DNA of 64,000 nucleotides from an uncultured Selenomonadales bacterium (GTDB lineage Bacteria > Bacillota > Negativicutes > DSM-1736 > Dendrosporobacteraceae). The position numbers and the translations under genes are program-made. The notes under the pieces are model-generated. The model ran no database searches. It was given only the letters and a program-made list of their open reading frames with translations, and was not told the origin of the DNA. This document shows positions 8,333-17,313 of the stretch, piece by piece. The stretch spans positions 372,001 through 436,000 of the forward strand of contig CAMJML010000001.1 of NCBI GenBank assembly GCA_946407015.1. Direction: 5' to 3'. Position 1 is the first letter of the stretch; each line of letters begins with the position of its first letter.

Positions 8333-9142
8333 ATGATGAAAGTGCGGAGAATCGAGCGAATTGTTGCCTTAACCAAGATGCTGGTGGATATGCCGGGGCG
8401 ATTGTTTTCGCTCAGCCATTTCAGCAACCTTTTTGGTGCGGCAAAATCCACCTTAAGTGAGGATATGGTGACTATCAAAGAAGCCATGCAGCAGTTTGGC
8501 CTGGGTACGCTGGAAACGGTTTCGGGCGCTGCCGGCGGTGTCCGGTTTATTCCTCACCGCTCCGATCAGGCTGTGAATAATTTGCTGCTGGAGTTGGCCG
8601 GCAAACTGGCTGAACCGGAACGAATTATCCAGGGTGGTTTTTTATATATGACCGATATTTTATTCAATCCGGCACTTATGGTTCAGATTGGTGAGATTTT
8701 TCGCAGGCAATTAGGCCATCTGGCTCCGGATTATATCATGACGGTCGAAACCAAAGGCATCCCGCTGGCTTTGATGACGGCCCGGGCGTTTGATTTGCCG
8801 CTGGTCATTGTCCGGCAGGGCAACAAGGTGACCGAAGGTCCGGCGGTCAGCATCAATTATGTGACCGGCTCCTCGAAGCGGATTCAGACCATGTCGCTGC
8901 CGCGGCGCGCGATTCAGGCCGGAGCCAAGGTGCTGGTCATTGACGATTTTATGAAGGCCGGCGGGACGGCTCGCGGCATGATCGATCTGGCCGGGGAAGT
9001 CGGCGTCGAAGTGGTAGGAACCGGTGTGTTGGTCGCAACAGCCGAACCGGCTCAAAAGCTGGTCCAGGATTACCTGGCACTGCTCATTTTGCATGATGTG
9101 GATCAGTACAGCAAGAAAATTGATATTCGGCCGGCACTGTAA
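8333..9142 (+). CDS. purR: Pur operon repressor PurR (Bacillus type)
   Basis: A 269-residue protein with an N-terminal winged helix (RRIERIVALTKMLVDMPGRL) and a C-terminal phosphoribosyltransferase-fold domain with the PRPP-binding loop VLVIDDFMKAGGTARGM. Bacillus-type PurR represses purine biosynthesis genes and is released by PRPP. Three ATGs lie close together (8324, 8333, 8336); 8333 is 9 nt from GGAGG. In many Firmicutes purR lies near spoVG, glmU and prs; here ilvA sits between purR and glmU. Confidence 0.93.
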   Translation: MMKVRRIERIVALTKMLVDMPGRLFSLSHFSNLFGAAKSTLSEDMVTIKEAMQQFGLGTLETVSGAAGGVRFIPHRSDQAVNNLLLELAGKLAEPERIIQGGFLYMTDILFNPALMVQIGEIFRRQLGHLAPDYIMTVETKGIPLALMTARAFDLPLVIVRQGNKVTEGPAVSINYVTGSSKRIQTMSLPRRAIQAGAKVLVIDDFMKAGGTARGMIDLAGEVGVEVVGTGVLVATAEPAQKLVQDYLALLILHDVDQYSKKIDIRPAL

Positions 9143-9186
9143 TGCCTTTGTTTCTTGGTTGAGGGCAGCCGATTTTGGAGGGTATT

Positions 9187-10407
9187 ATGCGGAATCAGCA
9201 AGAAAATTTATCTGTGGCAGATGTTCAGGACGCGTATCAGGCGTTAAAGCCGATCGTCCATAACACTCCGCTCGATCGCAGCGCAACCTTCAGCAGCATG
9301 GCGGGCTGTGATGTGTATTTAAAACTGGAAAACCTGCAAAAAACAGGCTCCTTTAAGATTCGGGGAGCTTACAATAAAATTCGCTTATTAACACCGGAAG
9401 AAAAAGCGCATGGTGTCATTGCCGCGTCAGCCGGCAATCATGCCCAAGGTGTGGCTTACGCGGCCCGTATGGCCAGGACCAAAGCGACCATTGTTATGCC
9501 TGAGGCCGCTCCGCTTGCGAAGATCACGGCGACCCGCGGGTATGATGCCGAAGTGGTTCTCAGTGGAGCGGGGTATGATGAAGCGTTTCAAAAAGCTCAG
9601 GAAATTCAGATGCAAACCGGACAAACGTTTGTGCATGCTTTTAATGATGATGCTGTCATTGCCGGTCAAGGCACCGTTGGCCTGGAAATTCTGGAATGTC
9701 TCCAGGATGTCACGGCCATTGTTGTTCCGATTGGCGGGGGCGGCCTGATCGCCGGTTTGGCTTTGGCCGTTAAACAGATGGCACCGCATGTCAAGGTTTA
9801 CGGTGTTCAAGCCGAAGGGGCTCCGGCCATGTATATGTCCAAACGGGAACATACCATCAAGACGACTCCCGATGCGGTGACGATGGCAGACGGAATTGCC
9901 GTCAAGATCCCGGGGAATTTAACCTTCGATATTATTGACCGTTATGTTGACGACATTGTTGTTGTCAGTGATGAGGCTATTGCCAGTACTATTTTAATGG
10001 TACTGGAACGAGCCAAACTCATGGTAGAAGGAGCCGGGGCAGTCAGTCTGGCCGCTGTGTTAAACGGAAAAATTCCGGCTGCCGGTAAAGTGGTCAGTGT
10101 GATTTCCGGCGGGAATATTGATGTCAACTTCATTTCCCGCATTATTGAGCGTGGGTTGGTCAAAGCCGGCAGACGGGTTAAAATTACCACCCTGATTGCC
10201 GACCGGCCAGGTATGCTGCAGAACCTGCTGGGGGTTATTACCAGGCTCAAGGCGAATGTTATCAATGTTTATCATGACCGGGTCGAACGGAATGTGCCGA
10301 TAGGTCAGGCTGTGGTTGAAATCAGTCTGGAAACGCGCGACGCTTTGCATACCGAAGAGATTATGGCTAATCTCCGGCAGGAAGGCTATATTGCTAAGAT
10401 TATCTAA
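9187..10407 (+). CDS. ilvA: Threonine ammonia-lyase
   Basis: A 406-residue fold-type II PLP enzyme that deaminates threonine to 2-oxobutanoate, the first step to isoleucine, or in catabolic forms to propionate. Visible features: PLP-lysine motif GSFKIRGAYNK, ASAGNHAQGVAYAA, the phosphate-binding glycine loop PIGGGGLIAGL, and a C-terminal ACT-like domain (ITTLIADRPGMLQNLLGVI). The short single ACT domain resembles the TdcB/IlvA2 class, so the role could be catabolic. That would fit the propionyl-CoA-related mutAB genes elsewhere in the window, but this is an inference. ATG 9187 is 4-5 nt from GGAGGG. Confidence 0.92.
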   Translation: MRNQQENLSVADVQDAYQALKPIVHNTPLDRSATFSSMAGCDVYLKLENLQKTGSFKIRGAYNKIRLLTPEEKAHGVIAASAGNHAQGVAYAARMARTKATIVMPEAAPLAKITATRGYDAEVVLSGAGYDEAFQKAQEIQMQTGQTFVHAFNDDAVIAGQGTVGLEILECLQDVTAIVVPIGGGGLIAGLALAVKQMAPHVKVYGVQAEGAPAMYMSKREHTIKTTPDAVTMADGIAVKIPGNLTFDIIDRYVDDIVVVSDEAIASTILMVLERAKLMVEGAGAVSLAAVLNGKIPAAGKVVSVISGGNIDVNFISRIIERGLVKAGRRVKITTLIADRPGMLQNLLGVITRLKANVINVYHDRVERNVPIGQAVVEISLETRDALHTEEIMANLRQEGYIAKII

Positions 10408-10455
10408 AGCTAGGGCACCTGGATGAAGGTGTCCTAGCTTGTATCTTGTATTTTC
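10407..10455 (+). terminator. Terminator after ilvA
   Basis: A 14-bp arm (10407-10420, AAGCTAGGGCACCT) pairs with 10427-10440 around a 6-nt loop. The following tract is only moderately T-rich. Confidence 0.65.
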
Positions 10456-10492
10456 TGATTACTCGACATATTCTGCAATTAAGATTTATTGC

Positions 10493-10517
10493 AGGAATCT
10501 GGCTAACGGTGTCGAAC
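10493..10517 (+). promoter_or_regulatory. Sigma-H-like promoter upstream of glmU
   Basis: AGGAATC (10493-10499), 14 bp, then GAAC (10514-10517). Same spacing as the element before purR. The rest of the 276-base gap holds the ilvA terminator and no gene that I can support. Confidence 0.45.
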
Positions 10518-10683
10518 AACACTATGTTCTAGTCTAAAAAGCTGAGCCGAAGCCCAATTTTTGGATGGTTTTGCTAGGTACTCAAAGTGTGCAAAGGCTG
10601 CGATCTTTGTATTCTTCGAGTATTTTGCAAGGGGTTAAGCGGTATGCAGGCTTGGTTGAGTTTAAGAAATGGGGGATTTGTTC

Positions 10684-12051
10684 ATGTCACAACTCTTGTC
10701 AGTTATTCTGGCAGCAGGTAAAGGTACGCGGATGAAGTCACAATTGCCTAAAGTATTACATCGCGTAGGTGGAAAGGCCATGGTGCAGCATGTCTTAGAT
10801 GCGGCAAAAGGCGCAGGAGCTGTTCGCAATGTTGTTGTTATAGGGTTTGGAGCGGAAAGTGTAGCAACATCTTTAGGTAATCAGGCTGAATTTGTTGTGC
10901 AGGCTGAACAACTGGGCACCGGTCATGCCGTCATGCAAGCCAAGGAATTGCTGGCTGATTTTGATGGGACCGTCATGGTGCTTTGTGGTGATACACCCCT
11001 GCTCAGGGCTGAGCTATTGACGAAACTCTATACGGAGCATCGTCAGGCCCAGGCTGTAGCGACCGTGCTAACCGCCAATATGCCTGACCCGACCGGCTAC
11101 GGGCGAGTGATTCGCAATAGCAACGGTCAGGTGATTAAGATTGTCGAGCATAAAGATGCGACTCCGGAAGAACGACTGGTGACTGAGGTGAATACCGGCA
11201 TTTATTGTTTTGAACGGTCGGCGTTGTTTGCCGCTTTGGCCGGCTTAAACTGCAATAATGTGCAGGGCGAGTACTATCTTACTGATGTCATGAGTATTCT
11301 GGCCAGTCAGAATGCCAAAGTATGGGCAACGGCTGCTGAGGATTTTCAGGAGACGTTTGGAATTAACTCCCGTGCCCAATTGGCCGAAGCCGAGAAGATT
11401 CTGCGCAAGCGCAAAGCCGTAGAGCTGATGGATAACGGTGTGACCATCATGGATATTGACAGCACCTTCATCGATGCCGATGTCACCATTGGTGCCGACA
11501 CCATCATCTATCCATTTACCTGGATTGAAGGGGCCAGCTCCATTGGCAGCGGCTGTGAAATCGGACCTAATACGCGTCTGCAGAATACCACGGTGGGCGA
11601 TCAGTCGACGCTGCATTTTGTCTATGCCCATGACTGCACGGTAGCCGATCAGGTAACCGTAGGTCCGTATGTCCATTTGCGTCCTGGCACATCATTAGCC
11701 ACTGGGGTTAAGATTGGCAATTTTGTGGAAGTGAAGAATTCTGAGGTCGGCCAAGGCAGTAAAATCCCTCATCTCAGCTACATTGGGGACACCGATATGG
11801 GACAAAAAGTCAATATTGGCTCAGGAACCATTACCGTAAATTATGACGGCAAACATAAACACCGCACCACGATTGAAGACGGGGCTTTTATTGGCTGCAA
11901 TACCAATTTAGTCGCGCCGGTAACGATCGGTCAGGGAGCTTATGTGGCTGCCGGCTCTACCATTACCAAGAATGTACCGGCTACGGCGCTTGGCGTTGCC
12001 AGGGCGCGTCAGTCGAATATCGAAGGCTGGGTTTCCAAGCGTAAAGAATAG
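10684..12051 (+). CDS. glmU: Bifunctional UDP-N-acetylglucosamine diphosphorylase / glucosamine-1-P acetyltransferase
   Basis: A 455-residue enzyme catalysing the last two steps to UDP-N-acetylglucosamine, the precursor of peptidoglycan and lipopolysaccharide. The N-terminal uridylyltransferase has VILAAGKGTRMKSQLPKVLH and LCGDTPLL. The C-terminal half is a left-handed beta-helix of hexapeptide repeats, with the acetyltransferase signature NFVEVKNSEVG and HLSYIGDTDMG. Length is standard. ATG 10684 is preferred over ATG 10669 because the GGGGGA ribosome site (10671-10676) lies between them. prs follows after about 100 bases, a conserved order. Confidence 0.97.
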   Translation: MSQLLSVILAAGKGTRMKSQLPKVLHRVGGKAMVQHVLDAAKGAGAVRNVVVIGFGAESVATSLGNQAEFVVQAEQLGTGHAVMQAKELLADFDGTVMVLCGDTPLLRAELLTKLYTEHRQAQAVATVLTANMPDPTGYGRVIRNSNGQVIKIVEHKDATPEERLVTEVNTGIYCFERSALFAALAGLNCNNVQGEYYLTDVMSILASQNAKVWATAAEDFQETFGINSRAQLAEAEKILRKRKAVELMDNGVTIMDIDSTFIDADVTIGADTIIYPFTWIEGASSIGSGCEIGPNTRLQNTTVGDQSTLHFVYAHDCTVADQVTVGPYVHLRPGTSLATGVKIGNFVEVKNSEVGQGSKIPHLSYIGDTDMGQKVNIGSGTITVNYDGKHKHRTTIEDGAFIGCNTNLVAPVTIGQGAYVAAGSTITKNVPATALGVARARQSNIEGWVSKRKE

Positions 12052-12153
12052 CACTTAGCGAGCCCTTGTATCAGGAATTTTGTTTCGAACCGCCAAGCTT
12101 GCCTTGCGGTTAAAAAATAATTTGGACAGCGTTTTGGGGAGGTATTTGCAAAA

Positions 12154-13104
12154 ATGATTTTAGAGGATAGTAAACGATTGCGAATTTTTACGGGGAATTC
12201 CAATCCGGCTTTAGCACACGAAATTGCCGCTCATATTGGTGTTTCGGTTGGCGATGCTTTTGTCGGTCACTTTAATAATGGGGAAACACAGGTGATTATT
12301 GATGAAAGTGTACGGGGAAAAGAGGTCTTTATTGTTCAGCCGACCTGCTATCCTGTCAATGATAGCCTGATGGAACTGCTTATTATGGTAGACGCCTGTA
12401 AACGGGCTTCGGCCCGTCACGTAACCGCGGTGATTCCTTACTATGCGTACGCACGCCAAGACCGTAAGACCCGTGGCCGTGAGCCTATTTCAGCTAAGCT
12501 GGTTGCCAACCTGCTGACAACAGCCGGTGTAAGCAGGGTCGTGACGATGGATTTACATGCCGGGCAGATTCAAGGCTTCTTTGATATTCCATTGGATCAT
12601 CTCATTGGAGTTCCTATTTTGTCGGACTATATTGAATCCAAAAAATTAGGCGATCTGGTGGTTGTCTCGCCTGATCTGGGTGGTGTAACCAGAGCCAGAC
12701 AACTGGCCGACAGACTGCATGCCCCTATTGCGATTATTGAAAAACGCCGTCCAATGCCCGGTGTTGCCGAAGTGATGAACCTGATCGGCAGCGTTGAAGG
12801 CAAGACTGCTGTGATTGTCGATGATATTGTTGATACAGCCGGTTCGCTTACCGAAGGGGCCAAAGCGCTGGAGCGCTTTGGTGCCAAAGAAGTTTATGCC
12901 TGCTGTACGCACGCGGTGCTCAGTGATCCTGCCGTTGAGCGGATTGCCGCATCCAATATGAAAGAACTTATTGTGACCAATACTATCCCTCTCCCTGAAT
13001 CCAAACTCAATCCCAAAATTAAAGTATTGTCCGTGGCGCCGCTGTTTGGCGAAGCGATTGTCCGCATTTTTAGTGAATTATCGGTAAGTAAATTATTTGA
13101 CTAA
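12154..13104 (+). CDS. prs: Ribose-phosphate pyrophosphokinase
   Basis: A 316-residue PRPP synthetase: ribose-5-phosphate + ATP to PRPP + AMP, feeding purine, pyrimidine, NAD, histidine and tryptophan synthesis. Conserved parts: [14 protein letters not shown], the catalytic flexible-loop region [20 protein letters not shown], the [14 protein letters not shown] pyrophosphate segment and the ribose-phosphate loop [13 protein letters not shown]. Ribosome site GGGGAGG before ATG 12154. Full length. Confidence 0.97.
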   Translation: MILEDSKRLRIFTGNSNPALAHEIAAHIGVSVGDAFVGHFNNGETQVIIDESVRGKEVFIVQPTCYPVNDSLMELLIMVDACKRASARHVTAVIPYYAYARQDRKTRGREPISAKLVANLLTTAGVSRVVTMDLHAGQIQGFFDIPLDHLIGVPILSDYIESKKLGDLVVVSPDLGGVTRARQLADRLHAPIAIIEKRRPMPGVAEVMNLIGSVEGKTAVIVDDIVDTAGSLTEGAKALERFGAKEVYACCTHAVLSDPAVERIAASNMKELIVTNTIPLPESKLNPKIKVLSVAPLFGEAIVRIFSELSVSKLFD

Positions 13105-13254
13105 GGGTTCATCCGTTATGTTCAGGAATAAAAGCCGGCATTGATTTAAACCGCAAAGTACACAGGCTGAAAAAGGTTGCTCAGATCAGGATGGTTCCTG
13201 GTGTCAGCATTCCTTGATCTTCCAGTGGGCTTTGCGGTTCGTGCTGTTTCATGA

Positions 13255-13283
13255 TTTTCAATTTCAGGCCACTATGATATAAT
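13255..13283 (+). promoter_or_regulatory. Sigma-A promoter for the acetyltransferase-deacetylase-pth operon
   Basis: TTTTCA (13255-13260), 17 bp, perfect TATAAT (13278-13283). The start codon follows only 18 nt after the -10, so the leader is very short. Confidence 0.6.
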
Positions 13284-13301
13284 CGCAATGAGGTGAGCGA
13301 T

Positions 13302-13934
13302 ATGACTTGTCAAGTATCGGTCGAACGGGCAGTTCCAGGTGATATTCCGGCCATTGCGGCCGTTTTTACGACAAGCTTTCAAGAAAGTGTGCTGCATCAT
13401 TGCGGGCGTCTTCCCAAGCCGCGGGCTATGCAGGATGTTTTTACACTGGTTTATGAAGCAGAGCCCCAAGCGGCTCTTGTCGCCCGCACCGAACAGGGAC
13501 AGGTGGCCGGTTATTGCTTTGCGCCCACATTGCTGCCTCAACTATGGATCAGAGCCGTGTTTGGCGGCCATATCGTGTTATGGGCCTGGCGCTGGTTAAC
13601 CGGGCAATATGGCTTCGGCCTGCACCCGGTTAAGATCATTGTAATGAATAAATTGGCTTTTCTCAGTTCCAGCATGAAGCCGGCCAAATCGGCGAATGCC
13701 AGAATTCTGTCTATCGCTGTCAGTGAAAGTTGCCGGGGGCAAGGGGTTGCCAGCCGGCTGATGGAGGCGGCAATACGTTACTTTCAAGATCAAAAGGTGA
13801 CCCGGGTGCGGCTGGAAGTTCGCCCGGACAATGCTCCGGCCATCAAGGTTTATGAAAAACTGGGTTTTTATCGGGATGGCTTTACAACTGATTCGCAGGG
13901 ACAATGGCTTATCATGTTTAAGGAAATGGAGTAA
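13302..13934 (+). CDS. GNAT-family N-acetyltransferase
   Basis: A 210-residue protein with a Gcn5-type acetyltransferase core. The acetyl-CoA pyrophosphate loop is visible as VSESCRGQGVASRLMEAAI (about residues 143-161), followed by RLEVRPDNAPAIKVYEKLGF, the usual last strand-helix of the fold. The substrate is unknown. The start ATG 13302 has GAGGTG 6 nt before it; an in-frame GTG at 13293 overlaps that site. It is followed after 5 bases by a polysaccharide deacetylase, so a role in envelope modification is possible but unproven. Confidence 0.85.
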   Translation: MTCQVSVERAVPGDIPAIAAVFTTSFQESVLHHCGRLPKPRAMQDVFTLVYEAEPQAALVARTEQGQVAGYCFAPTLLPQLWIRAVFGGHIVLWAWRWLTGQYGFGLHPVKIIVMNKLAFLSSSMKPAKSANARILSIAVSESCRGQGVASRLMEAAIRYFQDQKVTRVRLEVRPDNAPAIKVYEKLGFYRDGFTTDSQGQWLIMFKEME

Positions 13935-13939
13935 AAAAC

Positions 13940-14767
13940 ATGTTTGATATGAATATGCGCCTGATCAGTATGCTGGGCCTTTTGACCCTTATTGTGATCT
14001 TTGGTCTGATTTTGGATTACTTGCATATCTTGCGCCGCCCTTTCCGGGTTGGCTTTTATACGGCGGTCTTCGGTATTGTAGTCGGGGTGGCATTAACGCT
14101 CAGTGCCGTGCTGCCGGAGAATGATGTTTTTGGCCGGGTCTTTTGTCAGGTCAGCACCAAGCAGAAAGTGGTGGCCCTGACCTTTGACGATGGTCCTTAT
14201 TCGCCTTATACCGAACAGATTTTGGATATTTTAAAAGAAAATAATGTGAAAGCCACCTTTTTTGTATTAGGAAAAAATGCTGCCGATCATCCTGAGCTGG
14301 TGAAAAGGATTTATGATGAGGGACACCAAATTGGCAATCATACCTATCACCATATCGATCTTTTAAAGGCCAACCGTGCGACCGTGGTTTCTGAGCTGGA
14401 ACGAACCAACCAGGTGTTGTTTGAGATTACCGGGGTAAAGCCGCATATCGTCCGTCCGCCCCATGGATTCCGTGACCCGGTGGTGCTGGAAGTGATGAAA
14501 GAACAAGGCTTAAAAGTGGTGGAATGGTCGGTGATGAGCCGGGACTGGACCAATCCGGGAGTTGAAAATATTGTGAACCGTGTTCTGGACAAAACCCGCA
14601 ATGGCTCAATTATCCTGCTCCATGATGGGGACGGTGTGAGATCGCAGGATTCACGGGCTCAGACGGTTGAAGCCACCAGGTTGATCATACGCCAATTAAA
14701 AAATGAAGGCTATACGTTTGTTACAGTGGATGATATATTTGCTAGAGCGGAGGATTCAGCCAGGTGA
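13940..14767 (+). CDS. Membrane-anchored polysaccharide deacetylase (NodB domain)
   Basis: A 275-residue protein with two hydrophobic N-terminal segments (MRLISMLGLLTLIVIFGLIL and VGFYTAVFGIVVGVALTLSA), then a NodB domain facing outside. Metal-site motifs are intact: the TFDDGPYS motif (catalytic Asp and metal Asp) and HQIGNHTYHH, followed by RPPHGFRDP and the ILLHDGDG motif. Carbohydrate esterase family 4 enzymes remove N- or O-acetyl groups from peptidoglycan or chitin-like polymers. The end overlaps the pth start by 4 bases. Confidence 0.9.
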   Translation: MFDMNMRLISMLGLLTLIVIFGLILDYLHILRRPFRVGFYTAVFGIVVGVALTLSAVLPENDVFGRVFCQVSTKQKVVALTFDDGPYSPYTEQILDILKENNVKATFFVLGKNAADHPELVKRIYDEGHQIGNHTYHHIDLLKANRATVVSELERTNQVLFEITGVKPHIVRPPHGFRDPVVLEVMKEQGLKVVEWSVMSRDWTNPGVENIVNRVLDKTRNGSIILLHDGDGVRSQDSRAQTVEATRLIIRQLKNEGYTFVTVDDIFARAEDSAR

Positions 14768-15324
14768 AAATGATCGTTGGACTGGGAAATCCCGGTCAGG
14801 AATACAGTACAACCCGTCATAATGTTGGGTTTATGGTGATTGATGAATTAGCCAGGAAATGGGGAGCGGCGTCCTGGCGCAATAAATTTGATGCCGAAAT
14901 TGCCGAGCATCGCGGCAGTGAGGGGACAGCCTTGCTGGTCAAGCCCCAGACGTATATGAATTTAAGCGGAACAGCAGCCGGGGCTCTGGCACGCTGGCAC
15001 AAACTGCAAGCAGCCGATATCATTGTCATTTACGATGATATGGATTTGGAGGTTGGCCGCTTACGGCTGAGAACGAAGGGCAGTTCGGGCGGTCACCGCG
15101 GGATTGAATCGCTGATTAGTCATCTGGGGACGGATGAATTTGCGCGGGTGCGGGTCGGGATCGGCCGTCCGCCGGCCGGCTGGACCGTTAATCATTATGT
15201 GTTGAGCCGTTTTTCGGCCGCAGAAGCCCCCCATATCCAGGAGGCCATTGAACGCTCGGCTCAGGCTGTTGAGTGTATCATGGCTCAGGGAATGACCAAA
15301 GCGATGAATACTTTCAGCAAATAG
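14764..15324 (+). CDS. pth: Peptidyl-tRNA hydrolase
   Basis: A 186-residue enzyme that releases peptides from drop-off peptidyl-tRNAs. Motifs: IVGLGNPGQEYSTTRHNVGF with the catalytic His of RHNVGF, KPQTYMNLSG, and YDDMDLEVGRLRLRTKGSSG with HRGIESLI. The GTG at 14764, with GGAGG 10 nt upstream, is preferred to an ATG two codons later. The start overlaps the stop of the deacetylase gene (GTGA). Confidence 0.96.
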   Translation: MKMIVGLGNPGQEYSTTRHNVGFMVIDELARKWGAASWRNKFDAEIAEHRGSEGTALLVKPQTYMNLSGTAAGALARWHKLQAADIIVIYDDMDLEVGRLRLRTKGSSGGHRGIESLISHLGTDEFARVRVGIGRPPAGWTVNHYVLSRFSAAEAPHIQEAIERSAQAVECIMAQGMTKAMNTFSK

Positions 15325-15347
15325 GCCAGGTTAACCTGGCCTGTTTG
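15323..15347 (+). terminator. Terminator after pth
   Basis: A 20-bp perfect palindrome (AGGCCAGGTT and its complement, 15323-15342) followed by GTTT. Confidence 0.6.
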
Positions 15348-15471
15348 CATACCGAACCACACAAAAGTTACTATTTTTGGACAATGTTTTTTAGTTGATC
15401 TTATGCCTGGGGAGATGTAAAATAAGAAATAGTGTAACCTTATTTGCGAAAATGAAAGAAGGCTTATTTGC

Positions 15472-16242
15472 ATGCTTACTCGGCGTCAGTTTATAAAAGG
15501 TTGTACCGGGGCTGCTGTCGCAGTGGCTGGGCTGTCGTTTTTTTCTGGACAGCAGTTGTTGGATAAATTCACTAAAACCGTACCCATTTTGCTTTATCAT
15601 CGGGTCGGACCCGAGACCGATGCGTTGACGGTCAGCGTACAGCGCTTTCAGGAAGATATGGAATTTCTCAGTCAGGCTGGCTATAATCCGCTGTCACTGG
15701 CAGAGGTCAAGCAACATATGCTGACAGCAACGCCGTTGCCGGACAAACCCTTGCTCATTACCTTTGATGATGGTTATTTGGATAATTACACCAACGCGTT
15801 TCCAATTTTGCAACAATATGGCATGAAGGCCAGTTTTTATATTATCACCGGATTTGTCGGACAGCCGGAACGGATGACGGCGGCACAGATCCGGGAAATG
15901 GCGGCTGCCGGCATGGATTTTGGTTCCCATACGGTCAGTCACCGTCCTTTGGCTGAATTAACCCTGGCTGAGGCCAGTAATGAACTGCAGAACTCTAAGC
16001 AGGCCCTTGAGCAAATCATGGGGCAATCGGTTGCTTTCGCCGCTTATCCCTGTGGCAGTTATAACCAGGATGTACTGGATATTGCCAAAGCGGCTGGTTA
16101 TGTCGGTGGGTTTTCCACGCGCTACGGCCTTGCCGGCTTTGCCAACCACTTGGCTATTCGCCGCATCCCGATTTTCCATTCTGACCGGAATATTTCTTAT
16201 GTGATGTTTAAAAAAGGATTTTTGCCAACCATGTTTGGCTAA
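15472..16242 (+). CDS. Polysaccharide deacetylase with Tat-type signal
   Basis: A 256-residue protein with a twin-arginine signal (TRRQFIKG followed by a hydrophobic stretch GAAVAVAGLSFF), which suggests export in folded form or membrane anchoring. The rest is a NodB-type domain: VPILLYHRVGP, LITFDDGYLDNYTNAF, MDFGSHTVSHRPL and AAYPCGSYNQ. This is the PgaB/IcaB-like subgroup, which acts on poly-N-acetylglucosamine or peptidoglycan; the exact substrate is not known. It stands alone, with terminators on both sides. The ribosome site is AAGAAGG. Confidence 0.87.
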   Translation: MLTRRQFIKGCTGAAVAVAGLSFFSGQQLLDKFTKTVPILLYHRVGPETDALTVSVQRFQEDMEFLSQAGYNPLSLAEVKQHMLTATPLPDKPLLITFDDGYLDNYTNAFPILQQYGMKASFYIITGFVGQPERMTAAQIREMAAAGMDFGSHTVSHRPLAELTLAEASNELQNSKQALEQIMGQSVAFAAYPCGSYNQDVLDIAKAAGYVGGFSTRYGLAGFANHLAIRRIPIFHSDRNISYVMFKKGFLPTMFG

Positions 16243-16262
16243 CCTGTTATATTGCAAAGATA

Positions 16263-16299
16263 TAAAGCTTAATTCAGCCGTTGGCCGGATTAAGCTTTA
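16263..16299. terminator. Bidirectional terminator between convergent genes
   Basis: Arms TAAAGCTTAAT (16263-16273) and ATTAAGCTTTA (16289-16299) are perfect complements with an inner CCG/CGG pair. A T-rich tract lies on the plus side. The flanking genes converge here. Confidence 0.7.
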
Positions 16300-16323
16300 A
16301 TATATTTTCTGCTATTCAAGTTT

Positions 16324-17163
16324 TTAACGCGGGGCTTTTTTGCCGGTATCGTAAGGCAGTGGAATGTACTGTACCGAAGGACGCTGCTGGGCTGGCTGCG
16401 GATAGAGTTCCATGAGTTCATACACTTCCAGCGGCATCTCATTGCAGACACTGGGCAAGCCCATTTCCCGCAGTTTTTCGCAGGTGATCGGATAATCGTG
16501 CGTCCAGCGCCCTTCGGCCAGGGTGTGGGCCAGTTCTTCAGCCTTTTCGGGTGAGAGCTTGTCGGAAAGCAGTGTTTGGACAAAATCCTGGACCTGGCGT
16601 ACAGCCTTTTCAGCCATATCGGCGAGAATCAAGGTGTTGTCGTCGATTCGGTCGATGTTTTTCTGTTTAACGACTTTAAGAATCGACGCTGCCGGATATT
16701 GACCCAGTTGAGGATCGACAGGACCCAGGACGGCATTCGGGTCCAGGATAATTTCGTCTGCTGCCAGGGCAATCATGGTCCCGCCTGACATCGCATAATG
16801 CGGGACAAAAACTGTAACTTTGGCTTGATGCTGCTGCAGGGCGCGGGCAATCTGCTCTGAAGCCAGCACCAGGCCGCCCGGGGTATGCAGGATAAGATCA
16901 ATAGGCATATCCGGTGGTGTTAAGCGGATAGCCCGCAGGATATGTTCAGAATCCTCCACGTTGATATAGCGGCTGATGGGGATGCCGAGCAAACTGATGG
17001 CTTCCTGGCGGTGAATGAGGCTGATGACGCGGGACTCCCGTTTTTCCTCAATCCGGCGCAGCAGGCTTAATCTTCTCCCGGCAATGCTGCGCTGCTGCAG
17101 CATAGGCAGCAGAGTAATGGCAAGGAACAAAAACCATAAAATATCGGTAAAGCCTATGTTCAT
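16324..17163 (-). CDS. Membrane-anchored ClpP-class serine protease (SDH_sah family)
   Basis: A 279-residue protein with an N-terminal membrane segment (FTDILWFLFLAITLLPML) and a crotonase/ClpP-fold domain (PIDLILHTPGGLVLASEQIA, then HYAMSGGTMIALAADEIILD). The Ser of AMSGG aligns with the ClpP/SppA nucleophile, and GPVDPQLGQYPA follows as in serine dehydrogenase proteinases. The family is thought to degrade membrane or signal peptides; the substrate is unknown. Monocistronic on the minus strand, convergent with the Tat-signal deacetylase. Confidence 0.85.
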   Translation of the reverse strand: MNIGFTDILWFLFLAITLLPMLQQRSIAGRRLSLLRRIEEKRESRVISLIHRQEAISLLGIPISRYINVEDSEHILRAIRLTPPDMPIDLILHTPGGLVLASEQIARALQQHQAKVTVFVPHYAMSGGTMIALAADEIILDPNAVLGPVDPQLGQYPAASILKVVKQKNIDRIDDNTLILADMAEKAVRQVQDFVQTLLSDKLSPEKAEELAHTLAEGRWTHDYPITCEKLREMGLPSVCNEMPLEVYELMELYPQPAQQRPSVQYIPLPYDTGKKAPR

Positions 17164-17257
17164 GGAATCACCTCAAGTTATTTGATGAATAGAAAACTTT
17201 GACCCGGAGGTCCTGATTTCCTGCTATTCCTTTTTTTACGCTCGAAAAAGGGAAAAA

Positions 17258-17302
17258 ATAAGGAAGTATAGCCCTGCAGGAGCAAGGCCCATACTTCCTT
17301 AT
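17258..17302 (-). terminator. Terminator of the minus-strand DUF1848 gene
   Basis: 12-bp perfect arms (17258-17269 and 17291-17302, ATAAGGAAGTAT type). On the minus strand the stem is followed by TTTTTTCC. Confidence 0.75.
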
Positions 17303-17313
17303 CGTTTTACTGA

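Noticed and set aside
13105-13254. Ends resembling the dispersed repeat (AACCGCAAAGTACACAGGC and GCTTTGCGGTT)
   Set aside because: The copy is too decayed to list as a separate element; mentioned only with the repeat family.
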